DNA of 64,000 bases from an uncultured Bacteroidales bacterium (GCA_902799685.1 CADCBO010000005.1:1-64000), one strand, 5' to 3'; positions 7,103 through 15,617 are shown, counted from the stretch's first letter. A program made the numbers and translations. The notes: generated by a model from the sequence alone, not told the origin.

Positions 7103-7318
7103 GTAATCACTGGCCTTGTTTGGTGATTTGGACATATTGAAATATTAGTGATTTTCACTTTTCGTTAGTGAGTTTTGAAGACGGCAAACTAAAGAACTTG
7201 TACACGAAACGATTAGGGAAAGGACACCCCTGTAATGTGGGTGTTTCCCTCGTTTGTGTACACTGAGGCACTTGCCGTCGCCCAAAACTCACTCGAGGGG
7301 CATCCACATTATTTTTTT
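7103..7318 (+). ncRNA. Candidate ~215-nt structured RNA (6S-like or leader RNA)
   Basis: The stretch from the promoter to a run of seven T (7312-7318) has no gene but folds well. A small stem forms at 7105-7110/7123-7128. A long rod follows: 7169-7177 with 7284-7292 (9 bp), 7181-7188 with 7272-7279 (8 bp), 7202-7212 with 7250-7259 (one bulge) and 7215-7229 with 7239-7250 (3-base bulge). The apical segment 7233-7243 can alternatively pair with 7301-7311, directly before the T run, so two exclusive folds are possible. A long rod with internal loops and its own promoter recalls 6S RNA; a leader controlling the gene at 7326 is the main alternative. I did not recognise an established family. Confidence 0.5.
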
Positions 7319-7325
7319 GATTTGC

Positions 7326-7745
7326 ATGAGTAACCAAAGTTCGTACAAGATTCTCCCGGAGATGGAGATTTTCGCAGATACTTATAAAGGACATGATAAA
7401 GCTCCAATGAAGTATCTGTATCATTCTGACGACATGAACGACATTAAAGAGACCATTGCTAAAATGACCCTTGTTTGCCTTCTGCAGGATGAGCCCAGGA
7501 TTAATCCTGATGACATGACACAAACTATCAAAGCAACGATGCTTGAGTTTGCTACCCCCTACCTTCAGCGCTATGCGGCTTTCACGGCTTGGATCAATCC
7601 CAACTACACGGAGAATGACTATGCCGAGATATATGCCAGCGCCTACACCTATTACTTTGACCACGCAAAGAACCTGATGGAGGAGTTTGCATTGGACGGT
7701 GAGATGTGGAAGCAGGGCTTTGAGGGGACTCTGTTTATTGACTAA
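7326..7745 (+). CDS. Hypothetical protein, 139 aa
   Basis: A soluble, acidic protein, mostly predicted helical, starting MSNQSSYKILPEMEIF. It has no signal or membrane segment and no family I recognise. ATG 7326 lies eight bases after the T run that ends the candidate RNA; the frame upstream of it runs back through the hairpin from a TTG and is unlikely to be used. Its last 11 bases overlap the end of the convergent amidase-like gene. Confidence 0.6.
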   Translation: MSNQSSYKILPEMEIFADTYKGHDKAPMKYLYHSDDMNDIKETIAKMTLVCLLQDEPRINPDDMTQTIKATMLEFATPYLQRYAAFTAWINPNYTENDYAEIYASAYTYYFDHAKNLMEEFALDGEMWKQGFEGTLFID

Positions 7746-8331
7746 GCTTTAGGTACTGCCGAATGGCCTGAGCGTGAACGCTGGCCAGCATTGAGATTCC
7801 ACCCCTTTGGTGGAGGAGGTCTGCGTTTTGGCGGTTGTCAATGTGAAGGCAGGTGGCCAGTACTGCAGGGCTACTGGAGATGTCCAGGAACCGGGCGGTT
7901 GAATGCTCCCTTTGGCTGATGCCGGCTGCTTGGTTGGAGATTGCGCTGCGGCCCAGGATCCTTAAGGCCTCACGGATTAGAAGGTCTGATAATTGGTCTG
8001 ACTGAGGATTGGTAGGCTGGCTTGTCACGGTAAAGCCTGAGGCTGCATGCCATTGGTCATCCTGAGCGGAGGCACCCAGTTGGAGAATGACGTTCAAGTT
8101 GGCGGATGGTGCTTGAGTCCGGGACTGCCTGGTTATCCTACGGATCAAGTTCTCAATGGGTGCTGTGATTATCCGGATTGATGCGGACGGTGTGTCTTTG
8201 GTGAACGGCTCCAGCTGGAGTTTGATTTGCTCTGTGAGGTCGTTTAGGATTTGGCAGGCTGTGATTGTGGTGCCAGGGATGTGCCGGTCCAATGGGGCCG
8301 GAATCTGGGGATAGATTACGTTGATGTTCAT
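7735..8331 (-). CDS. Amidase_3-like protein with catalytic residues apparently lost, 198 aa
   Basis: The order of segments follows N-acetylmuramoyl-L-alanine amidase (Amidase_3): a start strand, a helix (ILNDLTEQIKLQLEPF), a strand where active enzymes have xSxHxNA, then WHAASGFTV, a Ser/Leu helix (QSDQLSDLLIREAL) and SSPAVLATCLHIDN...LASVHAQAIRQYL. In active enzymes the last block has a metal-linked Glu (AVLVE-like), here Thr, and the SxHxNA His is replaced (LQLGASA). No signal peptide is seen. It may be an inactive wall-binding relative or a decaying phage gene. Assignment is by eye and moderate. Confidence 0.5.
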   Translation of the reverse strand: MNINVIYPQIPAPLDRHIPGTTITACQILNDLTEQIKLQLEPFTKDTPSASIRIITAPIENLIRRITRQSRTQAPSANLNVILQLGASAQDDQWHAASGFTVTSQPTNPQSDQLSDLLIREALRILGRSAISNQAAGISQREHSTARFLDISSSPAVLATCLHIDNRQNADLLHQRGGISMLASVHAQAIRQYLKLSQ

Positions 8332-8357
8332 GGTATGTGTGTTTTATGGTATTTATA

Positions 8358-8386
8358 CAAAGATACTGATTATTGAGGTGAGACAA
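8358..8386 (-). promoter_or_regulatory. Promoter of the amidase-like gene
   Basis: Minus-strand TTG (8384-8386), 18 bases, TATCTTTG (8358-8365), with the start codon at 8331. Confidence 0.6.
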
Positions 8387-8459
8387 TAGGATGCCGGAAT
8401 AATTGCTATCTTTGCTATTGAAATACGCTATGAGATTAGCGGATTTTAAAGTATCTACC

Positions 8460-8489
8460 GACCCCGGAGTCCATACGGATTCCGGGGTC
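8460..8489. terminator. Strong 13-bp hairpin, probably a terminator or end of a small RNA
   Basis: Bases 8460-8472 pair with 8477-8489 (one G-U) around the loop atac. No long T run follows on either side. A TATCTTTG on the + strand at 8407-8414 could start a transcript of about 75 bases that ends here. Nothing else is seen between 8332 and 8546 apart from the near-direct repeat atgtaggtag at 8511-8520 and 8522-8531. Confidence 0.45.
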
Positions 8490-8546
8490 ATTGATTAGGG
8501 CACAAAAAAAATGTAGGTAGAATGTAGGTAGGTTTTTAAAAGAGAA

Positions 8547-8571
8547 ATGCCCTACAAGGCTTGTAGGGCAT
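8547..8571 (-). terminator. Terminator of the tRNA-Asp gene
   Basis: A perfect 11-bp stem (8547-8557 with 8561-8571) sits just downstream of the tRNA on the minus strand and is followed there by a T-rich stretch. Confidence 0.75.
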
Positions 8572-8578
8572 CTTTGTG

Positions 8579-8652
8579 CGGTGCGTATGGGACTCGAACC
8601 CATGACCTCCGCCGTGACAGGGCGGCATTCTAACCAGCTGAACTAACGCACC
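8579..8652 (-). tRNA. tRNA-Asp (GTC)
   Basis: The minus strand gives a complete cloverleaf: acceptor 8646-8652 with 8580-8586, anticodon loop ctGTCac, T arm ggttcgagtcc, and discriminator G at 8579. CCA is not encoded. The 3' end faces the accessory region, the usual side for integration of mobile elements. Confidence 0.95.
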
Positions 8653-8718
8653 TCGCTGTTTTGCGGTGACAAAGGTAAGCACATTTTTTATTCCCACAAG
8701 CGTCTGTGCTGATTTTTT

Positions 8719-9249
8719 TCAAAAAAAATTCTGCATTATCAGGACATCGCTGTATGACTCATCTTTGACCAGCCAGTCCTTCAGGCAGCCGCTTTTGGTG
8801 AAACCATTGCTGGCAAATAATTTAATGCTCTGCTTGTTGTCCGAAGGCACATGACAGAACAACTGGCGCAAGCGCAGTACTTTCTGTGCATACTGTGATA
8901 CAATCTTGATGGCGGCCGAGGCTATCCCCTGCCCTCGGTGTTCTGACAGCAGAGCAATGCCTATCTCGGCGCGGCCGTTATACGGGTCAATGTCTGTCAG
9001 GTCCACACTTCCCAGAACCTCACCATCGGCCTCACGGACAATCATAAACCTGACCTGACGGTCTGTATAGAAGTCGTGCTGTGACTGAACTATATATTTC
9101 TTTATCTGGTACCGTGAAAAAGGCACGGCGTTGCCCGATACCATCCATAATGAGGTATCGTTCTCCATATTGAACAATACGTCCAAATCCTCCGGCTCGG
9201 GAGCGCGGAGCAGATATGTGCCGTCACTTAGCAATCCCTTCTGTATCAT
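8719..9249 (-). CDS. GNAT family N-acetyltransferase (RimJ/RimL type)
   Basis: The 176-residue product shows the GNAT fold: N-terminal YLLRAPEPEDLDVLF, central IVREADGEVLGSVDLTDIDPYNGRAEIGIAL, the acetyl-CoA loop EHRGQGIASAA and the late NKQSIKLFASNGF strand-helix. It uses acetyl-CoA to acetylate an amine, commonly a protein N-terminus or small molecule; the target is unknown. It overlaps the glycosyltransferase gene by four bases (ATGA) and ends a leftward operon with recR. Confidence 0.85.
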   Translation of the reverse strand: MIQKGLLSDGTYLLRAPEPEDLDVLFNMENDTSLWMVSGNAVPFSRYQIKKYIVQSQHDFYTDRQVRFMIVREADGEVLGSVDLTDIDPYNGRAEIGIALLSEHRGQGIASAAIKIVSQYAQKVLRLRQLFCHVPSDNKQSIKLFASNGFTKSGCLKDWLVKDESYSDVLIMQNFF

Positions 9250-10445
9250 AGCGTTTCGTAATCTGTTATAAGTTTACCTGTTTGTGATGAATAGAGACCC
9301 ATGGTATATCGTTTGTTTTCCGATGCACGGGCATACATCCAGTCCAGAATCTCATTGTATGAAAATGCTGATGTATCAAACAACACCGCTTTTATATCTT
9401 TGAGGGGAGCATCAGATGACGCTGCTTCCATTCCGGCAAGTGATGAATCGATATCATCCAAAGCCTTGACAAAGCGCACGTTACGCAGCACGGCACTGCC
9501 TGCAAGCAAACGCTCCACAGGGGCAAACGTCTCCTGGCGTCCCACGTACAGGCAGTTTTCGGAACAGTCTGCCAGCTTATGCCTGCGGGCCCTGATGTTC
9601 TGCATTATGAATGTGGTCATTTTCTTTACGCCCACCACAATCTTAACAAGCAACGCAAAAACAGTGCTGTAATGACGGAAATGCTTGTTGAAGAATATCA
9701 GCATGGCATCATAAAACACCTTGGCGTAACGGTATGAGGTCTTTACTGTGCTCTCGCCCTTATAATGGACTATAGGCAGCGGCAGATAGCGGTTCACGTA
9801 CCCTGACTGCAGTATTCTGTATGAGAGGTCAATGTCCTCGCCGTACATAAAGAATGCCTCGTCAAATCCGCCGGTCTTGTCAATAGCCTCCTTACGTATA
9901 AACATGAATGCTCCTGATACAACGTCTATGGGACACTCTTTTTCCCTGTCCAGATACGTGAGATGATACTTGGCAAACACTTTGGAGCGTGGGAATATAC
10001 GGCCCATTCCGGTCATGTGCCAGAATGACACCGACGGTGTGGGCAATGAACGGCGCGACTCCAGTGCGAATGTTCCGTCGCCATACTGCATTCGCACGCC
10101 AACGGCACCTGTCTCGGGGTGTGCGTCCATATACGCGATGCATCCCGGGATGGTTCGCTCTGCAACCACCGTATCGGGATTGAGAAAAAGCACATAGCGT
10201 CCTGTGGCTTTGGCAAGGGCTATATTGTTGGCTTTTCCGAATCCGGCGTTCTGATCATTGGCTATGATCTCCACCTGACTGAAACGTTCACGCAGATACT
10301 CTACCGATCCGTCATCGGACTTGTTGTCAACTACCAGTATCTGCGCGTCGGGAACCGAACGCAGCACGGAGTGAAGGCACTGCTCAATGTAGTACTTTAC
10401 CCTGTAACTGACAATTATCACGCTTACGTCCGGCATAGGTATCAA
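9246..10445 (-). CDS. Family 2 glycosyltransferase with extra C-terminal domain
   Basis: Residues 1-270 form a GT-A domain like that of rhamnosyltransferases: VDNKSDDGS (nucleotide binding), GFGKANNIALA, FLNPDTVV in the DxD position, and GAFMFIRKEAIDKTGGFDEAFFMYGEDIDLSYR, the typical acceptor loop with ED. It moves a sugar from an NDP donor to a glycan at the inner face of the membrane. A C-terminal ~120 residues (CLYVGRQE...) look like an added Rossmann-type domain. Four-base overlaps on both sides show translation coupling within the recR operon. Confidence 0.85.
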   Translation of the reverse strand: MIPMPDVSVIIVSYRVKYYIEQCLHSVLRSVPDAQILVVDNKSDDGSVEYLRERFSQVEIIANDQNAGFGKANNIALAKATGRYVLFLNPDTVVAERTIPGCIAYMDAHPETGAVGVRMQYGDGTFALESRRSLPTPSVSFWHMTGMGRIFPRSKVFAKYHLTYLDREKECPIDVVSGAFMFIRKEAIDKTGGFDEAFFMYGEDIDLSYRILQSGYVNRYLPLPIVHYKGESTVKTSYRYAKVFYDAMLIFFNKHFRHYSTVFALLVKIVVGVKKMTTFIMQNIRARRHKLADCSENCLYVGRQETFAPVERLLAGSAVLRNVRFVKALDDIDSSLAGMEAASSDAPLKDIKAVLFDTSAFSYNEILDWMYARASENKRYTMGLYSSQTGKLITDYETL

Positions 10446-10879
10446 TAGAAGCCTGTTTCGTGTTCTATACCTGCCTTGGTGGGGATTGCAAACATGGAGC
10501 AGATGGCTCCAATGGCAGCTATGTAGAGCCCTATGGAGTCATTTATGAGGTAATACAGCACCACGCCGAACTCTACCACCACAAAGAAAGCGGCCAAACG
10601 GAGCCAGGAGCAGGTCATATAGATGTGCTCTATCTTATCTTCGGGGTACTCCTTCTCATCCAGACGGTCCACCATCTTCTTGAACCCGCGAAGTGCTAGC
10701 GGTATCAGGGCCAATGATGCCAGCACGCCTATCACTTCCAGCACATATATGGTCTTGGGTTGTGTGACGGCGCCTGACTTAAGTGCCCCTGTCTCAAACA
10801 AGAGTGCAGTCACACCGGCAATGACATAGATGGCAATCCATCCGGTCATCAGTTTGATTGACATTTTCTTTGTATCCAT
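10442..10879 (-). CDS. Four-helix membrane protein, 145 aa
   Basis: From ATG 10879 the product starts MDTKKMSIKLMTGW and has four hydrophobic segments (about residues 8-28, 45-62, 90-112, 115-135). No catalytic motif is visible. It lies between recR and the glycosyltransferase in one operon, with a 16-base gap after recR and a 4-base overlap with the glycosyltransferase. An upstream start at 10981 would overlap recR and is unlikely. Function is unknown. Confidence 0.75.
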   Translation of the reverse strand: MDTKKMSIKLMTGWIAIYVIAGVTALLFETGALKSGAVTQPKTIYVLEVIGVLASLALIPLALRGFKKMVDRLDEKEYPEDKIEHIYMTCSWLRLAAFFVVVEFGVVLYYLINDSIGLYIAAIGAICSMFAIPTKAGIEHETGFY

Positions 10880-10895
10880 TCTTATTGCAAATGTT

Positions 10896-11504
10896 CTATG
10901 AAAAAGGTATGCGGTCCACGATGGAACGTCCCAGAGACACCTCATCGGCATACTCCAGGTTATTGCCCACAGCCACGCCACGGGCTATCACGCTCAGCTT
11001 CACGCCCAGCGGCTGCAGCTTACGCGAAATGAAGAAGTTTGTGGTATCGCCCTCCATTGTGGGGCTCAGCGCAAGAATCACCTCATTGATACCGCCCTCC
11101 TGCACTCGCTCCACCAGGCTGGCTATCTGCAGATCCTGCGGTCCTATGCCGTCCATGGGCGAAATGATACCGCCCAACACATGATACAGCCCGTTATACT
11201 GCATGGTGCTCTCAATGGCCAGCACGTCCTGTACGTTCTCAACCACACAAAGTATCGAACCGTCACGCTTGGGATTGGCACAGATGTCGCATACATCGGA
11301 ATCCGATATGTTATGACACACCTTGCAGTAATGTATGTCCTGCTTCAGCGTGGAGAATACCCGCCCAAAGGTGCTGACCTCCTCGTCCGGACGCGACAGC
11401 ATGTGCAGCACCAGACGCAAGGCGGTCTTACGGCCTATTCCGGGGAGTTTTGAGAACTCTCCCACTGCCCTTTCTAATGCCGATGACGGATACTCTTTGT
11501 TCAT
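10896..11504 (-). CDS. recR: Recombination protein RecR
   Basis: This 202-residue protein loads RecA at gaps together with RecO/RecF. The helix-hairpin-helix [13 protein letters not shown], the four-Cys zinc finger (Cys60, Cys63, Cys72, Cys75) and the Toprim domain starting [15 protein letters not shown] with [16 protein letters not shown] are all present. ATG 11504 ([17 protein letters not shown]) gives the normal length; the longer open frame upstream runs antisense to engB. It is the first gene of a leftward operon. Confidence 0.97.
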   Translation of the reverse strand: MNKEYPSSALERAVGEFSKLPGIGRKTALRLVLHMLSRPDEEVSTFGRVFSTLKQDIHYCKVCHNISDSDVCDICANPKRDGSILCVVENVQDVLAIESTMQYNGLYHVLGGIISPMDGIGPQDLQIASLVERVQEGGINEVILALSPTMEGDTTNFFISRKLQPLGVKLSVIARGVAVGNNLEYADEVSLGRSIVDRIPFS

Positions 11505-11579
11505 TTTACTTCCAATGCTCTGCAAAAATAACTGATTCGGCCAAAAATTCGTACTTTTGTGGTCACAAAACCCGCACAA

Positions 11580-12176
11580 ATGGAGATAAAGAGTGCCGAA
11601 TTCATAATCAGCAACACCGATATCAGCAAATGCCCGCAGCACAACCGCCCGGAGTACGCTTTTATAGGGCGCTCCAACGTGGGCAAGTCCAGCCTCATCA
11701 ACATGCTCACAGGTCGCAAGGGGTTGGCCATGACATCGGCTACACCGGGCAAGACACTCCTTATCAACCATTTCCTCATAAACAAGGATTGGTATCTGGT
11801 TGACCTGCCGGGCTACGGCTATGCAAAACGGGGCCACAAGCAGCAGGAAGAACTGAAGCGGATAATCAACAGCTACATACTGGAGCGCCCCCAGCTAACA
11901 TCACTTTTTGTGCTGATAGACAGCCGTCTTGAACCTCAGAAGATAGACCTGGAGTTCATAGAATGGCTTGGGGTGAACGCCGTCCCCTTCGGCATAATAT
12001 TTACTAAGGCCGATAAGCTGGGCCGCGGCCGGCTCACAGAAAACGTAAAGAAATTCCTGGACACCCTGTTGGAACAATGGGAGGAACTACCGCCCCACTT
12101 CATTACCTCATCACTGGACAAATCTGGCCGCGACGAAGTCCTGGACTACATATCCACCATCAACAAATCCCTGTAA
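11580..12176 (+). CDS. engB: Ribosome biogenesis GTPase EngB (YsxC/YihA)
   Basis: A 198-residue GTPase needed for large ribosomal subunit assembly. G motifs: [12 protein letters not shown] (G1), TPGKT (G2), DLPGYG (G3), FTKADKLG (G4), TSSLDKSG (G5). ATG 11580 gives [11 protein letters not shown], the usual start; TACTTTTG at 11551-11558 is a good -7 element just upstream. It is divergent from recR. Confidence 0.97.
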   Translation: MEIKSAEFIISNTDISKCPQHNRPEYAFIGRSNVGKSSLINMLTGRKGLAMTSATPGKTLLINHFLINKDWYLVDLPGYGYAKRGHKQQEELKRIINSYILERPQLTSLFVLIDSRLEPQKIDLEFIEWLGVNAVPFGIIFTKADKLGRGRLTENVKKFLDTLLEQWEELPPHFITSSLDKSGRDEVLDYISTINKSL

Positions 12177-12255
12177 TAACACAATCTTTGCCACTGTTTC
12201 TATACACTACAAGAGCTATACCTCTGCTGTGAAGTAGAAGGCATACTCAAGCTAT

Positions 12256-13194
12256 TCAAATAAACATATAGACCGTTGCCGCTATAATAATAAGCAATAT
12301 AAGCAGGCCTATGAACAACAGGAAGTAAAGACCTGTCTTTACGGTCAGCCAGAAACTCTCTTTGTAACCGATTCCAAACAACTGATGATAATCAATCATT
12401 ATCAGCAGGCCCATAAAAAGAAACCCAATCTTATTATTCTGACCTAATGACAGTATCAGCACAAACAGCATAAAGAAACTGAACTGGCACAGTACGTACG
12501 CCGCAGTTGTGGCCGATGCGGCCCACCCCATGGATTGTTTGCGCAGAACTATGCGCATGGCCGGCCAAAGCAGCAGGAAAAACCCCAGGAAATATTGCAG
12601 GCCCTGGCTTCGCAATGCGCTCTCAAATGCAGCCAGCGATGCTTTCTTGGGTGAATCTACAGCTTCAGGATGACTGTCCAGATGCATCAGTATGTCTACC
12701 TCTTCAAGGTACGCCATCAGGTTATCTGTTTTAACCTTGATATGCTGGTTGATCTCTGCCATCTCGACCGAATCCACTTTCGAGTAATCCAGATTGAGAT
12801 ATGACCCCGTTTGTAAAATGGAATCTGTATCAGCATCAACCGTTGCAACATCCTTCTTGACATCGAATTCCGGATGAGCAATCGATGAAACCAGTGAAAA
12901 GAAAGCATAGAATATGATGAGCGATGTAAGCGGAGCCAGATAAAGGTCATGTTTACCTTTTATATAATCACGTATCATGTAACCCGGGCGCAACAGCAGA
13001 TGCACAAATGTACGCTTGGCATCATCATTCAGGAAAGGAATGCTGTCAAACGCTCCGCGATAAAACCCCTTCACGTTACCCTCAGGCACATCATCGGCAA
13101 CCATCCATTCTGATTTCCACGGGTTATAACCCAGAACCTGCCATATATGGAATGCCCTTTGCCTTACCTTAAAACTATGTTTCTTTCCTTTCAT
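12256..13194 (-). CDS. DUF3667 membrane protein
   Basis: The 312-residue product has a soluble N-terminus followed by TFVHLLLRPGYMIRDYIKGKHDLYLAPLTSLIIFYAFF, the Pro/Gly-Tyr-Ile-Gly-Lys signature of DUF3667, a polar middle (about residues 120-190) and four or five C-terminal membrane helices. Function of the family is unknown. ATG 13194 (MKGKKHSFKVRQ) is preferred to the one at 13233. It is divergent from the BlaI-type regulator, with the promoter zone 13195-13306 between them. Confidence 0.8.
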   Translation of the reverse strand: MKGKKHSFKVRQRAFHIWQVLGYNPWKSEWMVADDVPEGNVKGFYRGAFDSIPFLNDDAKRTFVHLLLRPGYMIRDYIKGKHDLYLAPLTSLIIFYAFFSLVSSIAHPEFDVKKDVATVDADTDSILQTGSYLNLDYSKVDSVEMAEINQHIKVKTDNLMAYLEEVDILMHLDSHPEAVDSPKKASLAAFESALRSQGLQYFLGFFLLLWPAMRIVLRKQSMGWAASATTAAYVLCQFSFFMLFVLILSLGQNNKIGFLFMGLLIMIDYHQLFGIGYKESFWLTVKTGLYFLLFIGLLILLIIIAATVYMFI

Positions 13195-13252
13195 AACCGC
13201 CCGCAAAATTACAAAAAATATGAGTCTTTGCATTTATTAACTAAATGAATCG

Positions 13253-13281
13253 TTGATAAACTATTTTACTAGTTATATTTG
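13253..13281 (+). promoter_or_regulatory. Promoter of the blaI-type operon
   Basis: TTG (13253-13255), 18 bases, TATATTTG (13274-13281). The spacer ends in actagt, a 6-bp palindrome (13268-13273) that could be part of an operator, but BlaI boxes are not clearly visible. Confidence 0.65.
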
Positions 13282-13306
13282 CATCGTCAATAGTTACACA
13301 ACGAAT

Positions 13307-13678
13307 ATGAGTAAAACTGAGATAACCAAGCTAAGTGAGAAGAAGGAGGTCATAATGAACCACTTCTGGGATAAGGGCGCACTGTTTGTACGGGAGCTCC
13401 GTGAACTCTATCCGGAGCCCAAACCCCATTTCAATACGCTCTCCACACAGGTACGTGAACTGGAATCCGACGGATTCCTGGACCACAAGGCATACGGCCC
13501 CACCTATCAGTACTTCCCCATCGTGACGCGCAGCGAGTACAGCAAGTTCTCCATGGGCGGATTCATAGGCAACTACTTTGGTTCATACCTGAATGCGGTA
13601 TCGGCCTTTGTGGGTGACGGCAAGGTATCCATTGATGAACTGAAAGAACTCATCCAACATCTGGAAAACAACAAGTAA
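13307..13678 (+). CDS. BlaI/MecI/CopY family repressor
   Basis: The 123-residue protein is a winged-helix repressor: MSKTEITKLSEKKEVIMNHFW, then VRELRELYP...NTLSTQVRELESDGFLDHKAYGPTYQYFP (recognition helix and wing), and a short dimerisation tail. In the family it binds operator dyads and is removed by a BlaR1-type protease, which is encoded directly downstream after 11 bases. ATG 13307 is chosen for the usual family start. The pair probably controls itself and an unlinked target; no beta-lactamase is nearby. Confidence 0.9.
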   Translation: MSKTEITKLSEKKEVIMNHFWDKGALFVRELRELYPEPKPHFNTLSTQVRELESDGFLDHKAYGPTYQYFPIVTRSEYSKFSMGGFIGNYFGSYLNAVSAFVGDGKVSIDELKELIQHLENNK

Positions 13679-13689
13679 CATCTACAGCT

Positions 13690-15336
13690 ATGGTCTCTTT
13701 CCTTACCTACCAATTGAAAGTTGCGGTCATAATGGCCGTCTTCTACATATTCTACCGTCTGTTCCTGATTAAGGATTCATGGCACAGACTCAACAGGATT
13801 GTGCTTTTGAGTACGGCTGTGCTATCATTTCTCCTCCCTGTTTGCATTATTACAATCCACAAGACAGAGGTAGTACCTATGCCGGTGGCCCAACTTGTGC
13901 AAGCCGTCTCAAGCACTCCTGCCCAGCCATCCACACCGTGGTGGCATATTGCGCTCATGGCAGTCTATGCCGCAGGCGTAATCTTTGTACTGGTTAGAGT
14001 TCTAACATCGGTCCTGCGCGTACGTAGTATAATAAGGCACGCACGCAAGGAGATTTTGGCGGATGGCACCACGATTTATATTATGCCTGGCAATGCGGCA
14101 TCATTCAGCTGGATGGGACACATTGTAATATCTGAGGCTGACTGGAACAACAACGAAAGTGCAATCATACGCCATGAGAAAGCCCACGTAGCACTTCGCC
14201 ATTCAATTGATGTGCTTGTTACCGATCTTATAGCCGCCATACAGTGGTTCAACCCCGCCATCTGGATGCTGCACATAGACCTGCGCGCCGTCCATGAATA
14301 TGAGGCTGATGACACTGTTCTGCGTGCCGGCACCGATTTACGTAGTTATCAGTATCTGCTCATAAGCAAAGCGGCCGCAATGAACGGATACACAATAGCT
14401 AATAATTTCAATCACAGTATTTTAAAAAACAGAATTTTTATGATGGAAAAGGAAAAAACAACCAGAAGGAGTCTGCTTAGAGCACTCTATCTTCTCCCCT
14501 TAGTTTGCATTTCTTTGGCTCTCAATGCCCAGACCAAGGTCAACTACGTGTACAATGACGGAAATAATAGTTCCGGCCTGTTAATTCATGACAACAATAC
14601 CGTCATCCCCAGAATAGCTTTCGATGAGATAAAGATGGATGGAGAATCATTGGAAGGTATGACGCTTGATGGGATCCTAAGATTACTCCCGTCTCTACAG
14701 ACCGACACTCAAGGCAATATCACAACAACACAGGGAGATCAAATCAAAAGAATTATAATCAACGGAAAGGTTCTCTACAAAAAAGAGGAATCTGCTAATG
14801 CAGGTACAGATAACTCCAAAATAAGTGATGTTGATTCTGAGACAGACATGGACATGGAGTTTTCCAGCCATTCTGATGAATCAGTTGATGGGATTATCAA
14901 ATCATTACCCGGTGTGGAATTTGATGAGTATGGCAAGATGACCGTTAACGGCAAGGCAGTAAGAAAGATTCTGGTCAATGGAAAGGAGTATTTCAGCGAT
15001 GCCCAAAGTCCTAATTATGCCAATGATATAGTTGATGAAGTTGAGGGGAAAACCCCTGAGGGTTATAGCCGGAACATAATGGTAAACATTGATAGAAACA
15101 CAGATCAGGTTTCTATTACAAGTGAAGACCAGCCAGATTCTAAATGGAACGCAACCGCTTACCGCATTCCTGATGCCGAAACATTAAAAGGCTTGGTTCA
15201 TATTGACGAAGAAACTGGAGAAATGACAGTGAATGGGAAAATAGTTTCACGAGTGATCGTTAATGGGAAGGCCGTTCCCATGAATGAAGTAGACTCCATA
15301 TCTCGCGCAGTTCTCAAACAAGCAATGGGAGAATAA
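13690..15336 (+). CDS. BlaR1/M56 family metallopeptidase with TonB-plug-like repeats
   Basis: The N-terminal ~290 residues are an M56 sensor: membrane helices near 8-28, 35-55, 90-110 and 265-285, with a cytosolic HEKAH zinc site (about 162-166) and EYEAD further on. The product would cut the upstream BlaI-type repressor on a signal. After the last helix, the outer portion has three similar units, at about 326-360, 399-436 and 499-530, of the form D-G-(I/L)-x(2)-LP-(G/S)-...-G-(N/K)-(I/M)-T...NGK. Such units resemble the DxLxxLPGVxxDxxGxIxVNGK segment of SusC-like TonB receptor plugs. Beta-lactam-binding motifs were not seen in this part. Length 548. Confidence 0.85.
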   Translation: MVSFLTYQLKVAVIMAVFYIFYRLFLIKDSWHRLNRIVLLSTAVLSFLLPVCIITIHKTEVVPMPVAQLVQAVSSTPAQPSTPWWHIALMAVYAAGVIFVLVRVLTSVLRVRSIIRHARKEILADGTTIYIMPGNAASFSWMGHIVISEADWNNNESAIIRHEKAHVALRHSIDVLVTDLIAAIQWFNPAIWMLHIDLRAVHEYEADDTVLRAGTDLRSYQYLLISKAAAMNGYTIANNFNHSILKNRIFMMEKEKTTRRSLLRALYLLPLVCISLALNAQTKVNYVYNDGNNSSGLLIHDNNTVIPRIAFDEIKMDGESLEGMTLDGILRLLPSLQTDTQGNITTTQGDQIKRIIINGKVLYKKEESANAGTDNSKISDVDSETDMDMEFSSHSDESVDGIIKSLPGVEFDEYGKMTVNGKAVRKILVNGKEYFSDAQSPNYANDIVDEVEGKTPEGYSRNIMVNIDRNTDQVSITSEDQPDSKWNATAYRIPDAETLKGLVHIDEETGEMTVNGKIVSRVIVNGKAVPMNEVDSISRAVLKQAMGE

Positions 15337-15353
15337 TAAAATCCAAAGTGACT

Positions 15354-15379
15354 AAGGGGACGGTTGACTCCGTCCCCTT
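15354..15379 (+). terminator. Terminator after the M56 gene
   Basis: Perfect 10-bp GC-rich stem (15354-15363 with 15370-15379). The rest of the 280-base gap up to 15618 holds only the promoter of the next gene. Confidence 0.75.
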
Positions 15380-15516
15380 TGCCAACATTTATTTTCTTGA
15401 AGTGAATTTGGTTTCTTAAGGAATACCTATGAGCCTCAACAACGGCGTCTTAATAGCTCTATGTCCATAACTTTTACATAATACTGACAAAATTAACGGT
15501 CATACGGGTTCAAACT

Positions 15517-15566
15517 ATAATCTTGGTTAAGGGATTTGGTGGCAAGAAAAATGAGTGATATGTTTG
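15517..15566 (+). promoter_or_regulatory. Promoter of the first propeller lipoprotein, with shared upstream box
   Basis: TTTG (15535-15538), 20 bases, TATGTTTG (15559-15566). Just upstream is ataatcttggttaa (15517-15530), which also occurs at the same place before another propeller gene (33456-33469). Confidence 0.65.
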
Positions 15567-15617
15567 AGCCACAAAACGAGAATTATCCCTGTTTATCAAC
15601 CTATTTAGTCTTTCATT

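Noticed and set aside
7155-7664. 169-residue minus frame across the candidate RNA and the 139-residue gene
   Set aside because: It is open by chance opposite a better-supported gene and includes the hairpin arms.
2515-8502. CRISPR array
   Set aside because: Repeats here are irregularly spaced and too few, and no cas genes are present.
11504-11837. N-terminal extension of recR
   Set aside because: It runs antisense to engB and gives a RecR over 300 residues; the family is ~200.
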